From Opitutia bacterium UBA3151 (GTDB lineage: Bacteria; Verrucomicrobiota; Verrucomicrobiia; Opitutales; Seribacteraceae): a stretch of 27,430 nucleotides of DNA. The position numbers were made by a program, and so were the translations under genes. The stretch covers positions 1-27,430 of the forward strand of contig DEYT01000080.1 in the NCBI GenBank assembly GCA_002364975.1, in the 5' to 3' direction. Positions 24,139 through 27,430 of this stretch are shown here, piece after piece. Within the stretch, counting starts at the first letter, position 1. Each line of letters begins with the position of its first letter. The notes beneath the pieces are model-generated. The model was not told the origin of the DNA. It saw only the letters and a list, made by a program, of their open reading frames with translations, and did no database searches.

Positions 24139-24876
24139 ATGAAGGTTTGGTGCATTCATGGATCGATGCAGACTCCATCGGTCTGGTCCTTTTTACAGGA
24201 AGAATTTTATTGGTCGGGCGAACCCGTATTGGTTGAAGCGGTTGATCTTTATCAGGATTCAGCTGATGGATTTGAGGAATGGTCGGCCAGTTTTTGTAAA
24301 AAAGTAAAGGCTGAATCGGGGGATGAGAAACCTTTACTTTTAGGATATTCTCTCGGTGGTAGGCTTGCTATGCATGCATGCATCGATTCCCCCGAATTTT
24401 GGAGTGGTGTAATCCTAGTATCCGCGGATCCTTGCTCTTACGGTAAAGAGGAGAAGGAACTTCAGTTGCAGAAAGATTTTGAGTGGGCCCAAAGGTTTAA
24501 AGTGGAAAACATGGAGAAATTATTGATTGAATGGGATAAGTCTCCAGTTTTTGGTCAAAGCCCCATCCTAGCTCCTAGGAATTTGGCAGAATTAGATCCT
24601 GAAATAATCAGTCAATGTTTCACTACCTATTCGAAAGGAAAGCAGGTGGATTTACTGCCCTTGCTTAGCAGCCAAAACAATCCTCCCATCCTTTATATTT
24701 CAGGAGCGGACGATGAAAAGTATTCCAAGATTGGAGAAAGCCTTGCTTTTGCCTGTCCGCAAGTTAATCATGAAGTCATAGCGGGAGCTGGACACCGTGT
24801 GCCATGGGAAAATAAAAATGATTTCGTAGAAGTGGTGAATCAATTTATTGTCTCCTTATCACTCCGTTCCCGATGA
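24139..24876 (+). CDS. Alpha/beta hydrolase, MenH-like
   Basis: A 245-residue alpha/beta hydrolase without a signal peptide. The N-terminal CIHGSMQTPSVW oxyanion segment, nucleophile S71 in GYSLGGR, acid D191 or D192 in ISGADDEKY, and H219 in AGAGHRVPWEN form the triad. GYS(L/M)GGR together with the short cap resembles MenH (SHCHC synthase of menaquinone biosynthesis), but no other men gene is nearby and many small esterases share these motifs. Its stop overlaps the Tag start (ATGA), so it is translated together with the DNA glycosylase; it is 20 bp after DUF2007. The exact substrate is uncertain. Confidence 0.85.
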   Translation: MKVWCIHGSMQTPSVWSFLQEEFYWSGEPVLVEAVDLYQDSADGFEEWSASFCKKVKAESGDEKPLLLGYSLGGRLAMHACIDSPEFWSGVILVSADPCSYGKEEKELQLQKDFEWAQRFKVENMEKLLIEWDKSPVFGQSPILAPRNLAELDPEIISQCFTTYSKGKQVDLLPLLSSQNNPPILYISGADDEKYSKIGESLAFACPQVNHEVIAGAGHRVPWENKNDFVEVVNQFIVSLSLRSR

Positions 24877-25460
24877 GCGATTCTATGAAGATACGGTGCA
24901 GTTGGCCGAAAAATGACAGGACTTACATTCAATACCATGATCGGGAATGGGGGGTTCCAGTTTATGACGATCGGGAATTGTTTGAAAAGCTTATACTCGA
25001 CGGGGCACAGGCTGGTTTGAGCTGGATCACTATTCTGAAACGGCAGGCAAATTATAAAAAAGCCTATGATCAATTTAATCCCCTTAAAATGGCAAATTGG
25101 ACGGACCAGAAAATTGAAACTTTACTCAACGATTCCGGAATCATTCGCAACCGACTAAAAATTCTCGCCGCGAAGAAAAACGCCCGGGCTTATTTGGATT
25201 TGGTTCAGGAAAAAGGAAACTTTTCAGAATTCATTTGGTCTTTCGTTGATCAGGAGCCAATTACCAATTCCAGGAAGAGTTGGGAAGGGACTCCTGCGAC
25301 TACGAAAGAATCTGAAAGAATGAGTAAAGAGCTGAAAGCAAGAGGATTTCAGTTTGTCGGGCCTACGATTTGTTATGCCTTTATGCAGGCGGTTGGGATG
25401 GTCAATGACCACTTAGTTTCATGTTTCAGGTATGATGAAATAAGGGAAAGTGCTTTATGA
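24873..25460 (+). CDS. tag: DNA-3-methyladenine glycosylase I
   Basis: A 195-residue protein, aligning end to end with E. coli Tag: RCSWP, YHDREWGVPVYDDRELFEKLILDG-AQAGLSWITILKRQANY, GIIRNRLKI, FIWSFVDQEPI, FQFVGPTICYAFMQAVGMVNDHLVSCFRYDE. The four zinc-snap ligands correspond to C9, H22, H180 and C184. It removes 3-methyladenine from DNA in base excision repair. The glutamate that contacts the base in E. coli (E38) is replaced by D43 (LILDG), a conservative change. The start ATG overlaps the stop of the MenH-like gene; Met5 is a possible alternative start. Confidence 0.97.
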   Translation: MSDSMKIRCSWPKNDRTYIQYHDREWGVPVYDDRELFEKLILDGAQAGLSWITILKRQANYKKAYDQFNPLKMANWTDQKIETLLNDSGIIRNRLKILAAKKNARAYLDLVQEKGNFSEFIWSFVDQEPITNSRKSWEGTPATTKESERMSKELKARGFQFVGPTICYAFMQAVGMVNDHLVSCFRYDEIRESAL

Positions 25461-25642
25461 AATGAATCGATCCCCTGACCCCAAAGTTAGGAATACTTTC
25501 CATTTCCTATTTGCGAAAGGTTCCGGACGAAAGTCTCCTTTCCTGAATTATAACGCAATTAACATTCAGTGCTTGTCAAAAGCAGATTGTCCGTTTTCGT
25601 ATATGGTAGTTTCAATTTTTAATAAGCTAATCTGAAACCACA
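25461..25642. other. Intergenic region between tag and the Tat-exported ThuA gene
   Basis: 182 bases without a credible gene. A reading frame starting inside the end of tag and reaching 25635 has no recognisable features. I see no convincing terminator hairpin for the tag operon. The stretch just before 25643 is AT-rich and should hold the ThuA promoter. Confidence 0.4.
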
Positions 25643-26482
25643 ATGAATAAGCCAAAAACTACTCTCGAATCTTCCATTTCACGAAGACATTTTATTTCGA
25701 ACTCCGGTAAATTTGCAACCGGAAGTGCACTGGCCGGAATCTCCATACCCATGGTGCATGGTAAAAGTTCCAGTGAATCTAAACGAGCACTCTTAATTAC
25801 CGGAGGATGTTGTCATGATTATGACAGGCAAAAAGATATTCTTAGTGAAGGAATTAGCGAGCGGGTGCCCACCAAGTGGGATATCTTTTTCGAGATGGAT
25901 GAGAAAAAAAGTAAGGCAAGGCTAAGTAAGCCGGGATGGGCTGACGGATATGATTACATTGTGTATAATCATTGTTTCGCCCACGAGAAAGATGGTGCAT
26001 TTGTTAAATCAATAACCGATATTCACAAGGCAGGTAAACCTGCAATTGCTCTTCACTGTGCGATGCATTCCTACCATTGGAGCATTCCAGCGGAGGAAGG
26101 ACAAAAGAAAGCGTGGCCTGATATGTTGGGTGCAAGCTCCAAAGGACACGGGCCTAAGGCTCCAATCAAGATCAATAAAGTTAAAAAGCATGCGGATCAC
26201 ACAATCATGAAGGACATGCCAGATGGATGGATGACACCTGAAGGTGAGCTTTACAATGTTCAGCAAGTTTATGAAGGCACTACTGTTTTAGCCTATGGAG
26301 ATAATGGAAAAGATAAAAAACCTAATGAACCGCAGGCTTGTGTCTGGGTTAATACCCATGGAAAAGGAAAAGTTTTTGCCACAACTGTCGGTCATCATAA
26401 TTCAACCATGTCGACCAAGGAATACTTGGACATGCTGGGTAACGCGGTACGCTGGGTAACCGCAAAAAAGGAAGCTATTTGA
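25643..26482 (+). CDS. ThuA-like domain protein, Tat-exported
   Basis: A 279-residue protein with a twin-arginine signal S-R14-R15-H-F-I-S-N-S and hydrophobic stretch (~22-38, FATGSALAGISIPMVHG). The mature part is a single ThuA/glutamine-amidotransferase-like domain: RALLITGGCCHDYDRQKDIL, YDYIVYNHCFAHEKD, GKPAIALHCAMHSYHW, ADHTIMKDMPDGWMTPEGELYNV, PNEPQACVWVNTHGKGKVFATTVGHHNSTMSTKEYLDMLGNAVRWV. ThuA proteins are implicated in 3-keto-sugar (for example 3-keto-trehalose) conversion. Tat export suggests it is folded before secretion, perhaps with a bound metal or cofactor. It is convergent with the helicase, with 3 bases between the stops. Confidence 0.92.
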   Translation: MNKPKTTLESSISRRHFISNSGKFATGSALAGISIPMVHGKSSSESKRALLITGGCCHDYDRQKDILSEGISERVPTKWDIFFEMDEKKSKARLSKPGWADGYDYIVYNHCFAHEKDGAFVKSITDIHKAGKPAIALHCAMHSYHWSIPAEEGQKKAWPDMLGASSKGHGPKAPIKINKVKKHADHTIMKDMPDGWMTPEGELYNVQQVYEGTTVLAYGDNGKDKKPNEPQACVWVNTHGKGKVFATTVGHHNSTMSTKEYLDMLGNAVRWVTAKKEAI

Positions 26483-26485
26483 ACA

Positions 26486-27430
26486 CTAGTCCCGAAAGCG
26501 GGTTTTTGACTTCTTCTTAAAGTCTTTTCCTCCCCAAAACTTTCTACTTTTTCCAAATCCCTTCTTGGACTTGCCACCCTTTCCTCCCGGGCGGGGTCGA
26601 CCTTTGTCGACTGAAATATTCATCTGATGGCCTTGGACCCAAACTGTTTTTAAAGCCTCAAAGATTTCCTTGGGCATGTCTTTAGGCAGATCGATAAAAG
26701 TATGATCCTTAAACATCCGGATCTTTCCCATGTTTTGAGGATCTAGTCCAACTTCATTGGCGATGGCACCGACAATATCACCCTTCTGGACTCCATGATA
26801 TTCGCCTACTTCCAGTCGATAACTTTGAAGGTTGCCATCGCGTTCGGATCGATCCCCACCCCTTGAAGAATCTCTACGGTTAGGTTGGTCTCGATCCTGA
26901 CGATCCTCTCTTCTTGGTTTGCGGGAGCTGGAAGTGGGCATATTTTCATACCTCAATGCTTTTTTTCCCGCCTCCAGAAAAGCGAGGGCGGCAGCGACCT
27001 CAAGGGTATCCTTACCAGATTCCTCAAGGTATCTCTGGAGAGCTTTGCGGTAATCGTCTAAATCTCCCTTCATGCCTTGTTCGATTTTATTAAAGAATTC
27101 CTCTTCCTTACGCTCATTCATTTCTTCCAGTGTCGGAAAGACATATTGATCGCAGGGAACTTTCAGGGTTCGCTCGATCGCATTGAGCATCCTCATTTCC
27201 TTATTGGTAACAAAAATGATGGCATCCCCTTCACGACCGGCACGACCCGTTCGACCAATTCGGTGGGTGTAAGATTCGAGATCGAAAGGAGCATCATAAT
27301 TAAGCACATGGGAAATGCGATCGACATCCAATCCTCGGGCTGCGACATCGGTGGCAACTAGGACACTTATTTTCCCTCTCTTCAAGCGGTCCACGGTTTT
27401 TTCGCGAAGGTTTTGAGGCATATCTCCATT
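26486..27430 (-). CDS. DEAD-box ATP-dependent RNA helicase, C-terminal part (5' partial)
   Basis: The frame is open to the window edge; the last bases add N-G-D before MPQNLREKTVDRLKRG, so the Met at 27421 is internal and the N-terminal RecA domain is missing. Motif V (VATDVAARGLDV) and motif VI (HRIGRTGRAGREG) are present. After a charged linker (RKPRREDRQDRD...GGDRSERDG) comes a DbpA-type RNA-binding domain (LQSYRLEVGEYHGVQKGDIVGAIANEVGLDPQNMGKIRMFKDHTFIDLPKDMP), then a Lys/Gly-rich basic tail. This is the CsdA/DeaD-DbpA class, which remodels rRNA in ribosome assembly or cold adaptation. 314 residues are visible. Confidence 0.95.
   Translation of the reverse strand, partial: NGDMPQNLREKTVDRLKRGKISVLVATDVAARGLDVDRISHVLNYDAPFDLESYTHRIGRTGRAGREGDAIIFVTNKEMRMLNAIERTLKVPCDQYVFPTLEEMNERKEEEFFNKIEQGMKGDLDDYRKALQRYLEESGKDTLEVAAALAFLEAGKKALRYENMPTSSSRKPRREDRQDRDQPNRRDSSRGGDRSERDGNLQSYRLEVGEYHGVQKGDIVGAIANEVGLDPQNMGKIRMFKDHTFIDLPKDMPKEIFEALKTVWVQGHQMNISVDKGRPRPGGKGGKSKKGFGKSRKFWGGKDFKKKSKTRFRD
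26491..26507 (+). terminator. Candidate short intrinsic terminator of the ThuA gene
   Basis: CCCG-AAAG-CGGG followed by TTTTT lies 8 bases after the ThuA stop codon on the plus strand. The stem is only 4 GC pairs with a 4-base loop, so it would be weak. The same bases encode the last residues (T-R-F-R) of the convergent helicase gene, so the element is embedded in coding sequence. Confidence 0.4.

Noticed and set aside
25450..25635. 61-codon plus-strand ORF after tag
   Set aside because: It starts inside tag, has no recognisable features and lies in a typical intergenic stretch.
1..27430. CRISPR arrays, insertion sequences, prophage genes, tRNA and rRNA genes
   Set aside because: I looked for repeated spaced units, transposase or integrase motifs, and conserved RNA segments and saw none.

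Overview
The window looks like chromosome from a member of the PVC superphylum, most likely a (probably aquatic) Verrucomicrobiota bacterium. The evidence is the concentration of families typical of that group: paired DUF1549/DUF1553 and DUF1501 proteins, very large secreted 'PVC-type' beta-propeller dehydrogenases with CxxCH haem sites, ThuA domains, DUF1080, DUF6807 (PmoA-like) and DUF6797-like proteins. Base composition is moderate and looks even throughout. Shine-Dalgarno motifs are mostly weak or absent. No rRNA, tRNA, CRISPR array, insertion sequence or phage gene was seen. The window is bounded by two truncated genes.

Layout. 1-3432 (-): a giant ThuA / beta-propeller / HEAT / cytochrome c / discoidin-like protein, open over the whole stretch and losing its 3' end at the window edge. 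3433-3753: a gene-free spacer with a REP-like palindrome. 3754-8011 (-): a tightly overlapping operon DUF1549/1553 - DUF1501 - DNPH1-like nucleotide N-hydrolase. 8076-9116 (-): a medium-chain dehydrogenase without structural-zinc cysteines, divergent from 9157-9555 (+), a DCC-family thiol-disulfide protein, followed by 9603-13199 (+), a propeller / cytochrome c / DUF1080 fusion. 13205-15031 (-): a PhoD-like phosphatase. 15042-15352 (-): a decayed esterase. 15590-18239 (+): a small secreted His/Cys protein and a ZnuD-like TonB-dependent receptor behind a palindrome that could be a metal-repressor operator. 18251-19210 (-): a DUF6807 protein, divergent from 19248-19748 (+), an anchored NTF2-like protein. 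19877-23627 (-): a secreted lactonase and a DUF6797/propeller/azurin-like protein. 23876-25460 (+): DUF2007, MenH-like hydrolase and Tag glycosylase. 25643-26482 (+): a Tat-exported ThuA protein. 26486-27430 (-): the C-terminal part of a DEAD-box RNA helicase.

How the genes may work together. Most of the window encodes exported enzymes whose families are associated with oxidising sugars and handling 3-keto-sugars: three large propeller proteins (two with a c-type haem site, one with a complete type 1 copper site), DUF1080, two ThuA domains, a lactonase, DUF6807 and a cytosolic MDR dehydrogenase. I infer a modular periplasmic sugar-oxidation locus in which each catalytic propeller carries its own electron-transfer domain; substrates and electron acceptors are not visible from sequence. 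The ZnuD-like receptor pair is probably a separate metal-uptake unit, and Tag, DNPH1 and the helicase are housekeeping or nucleotide-sanitation functions.
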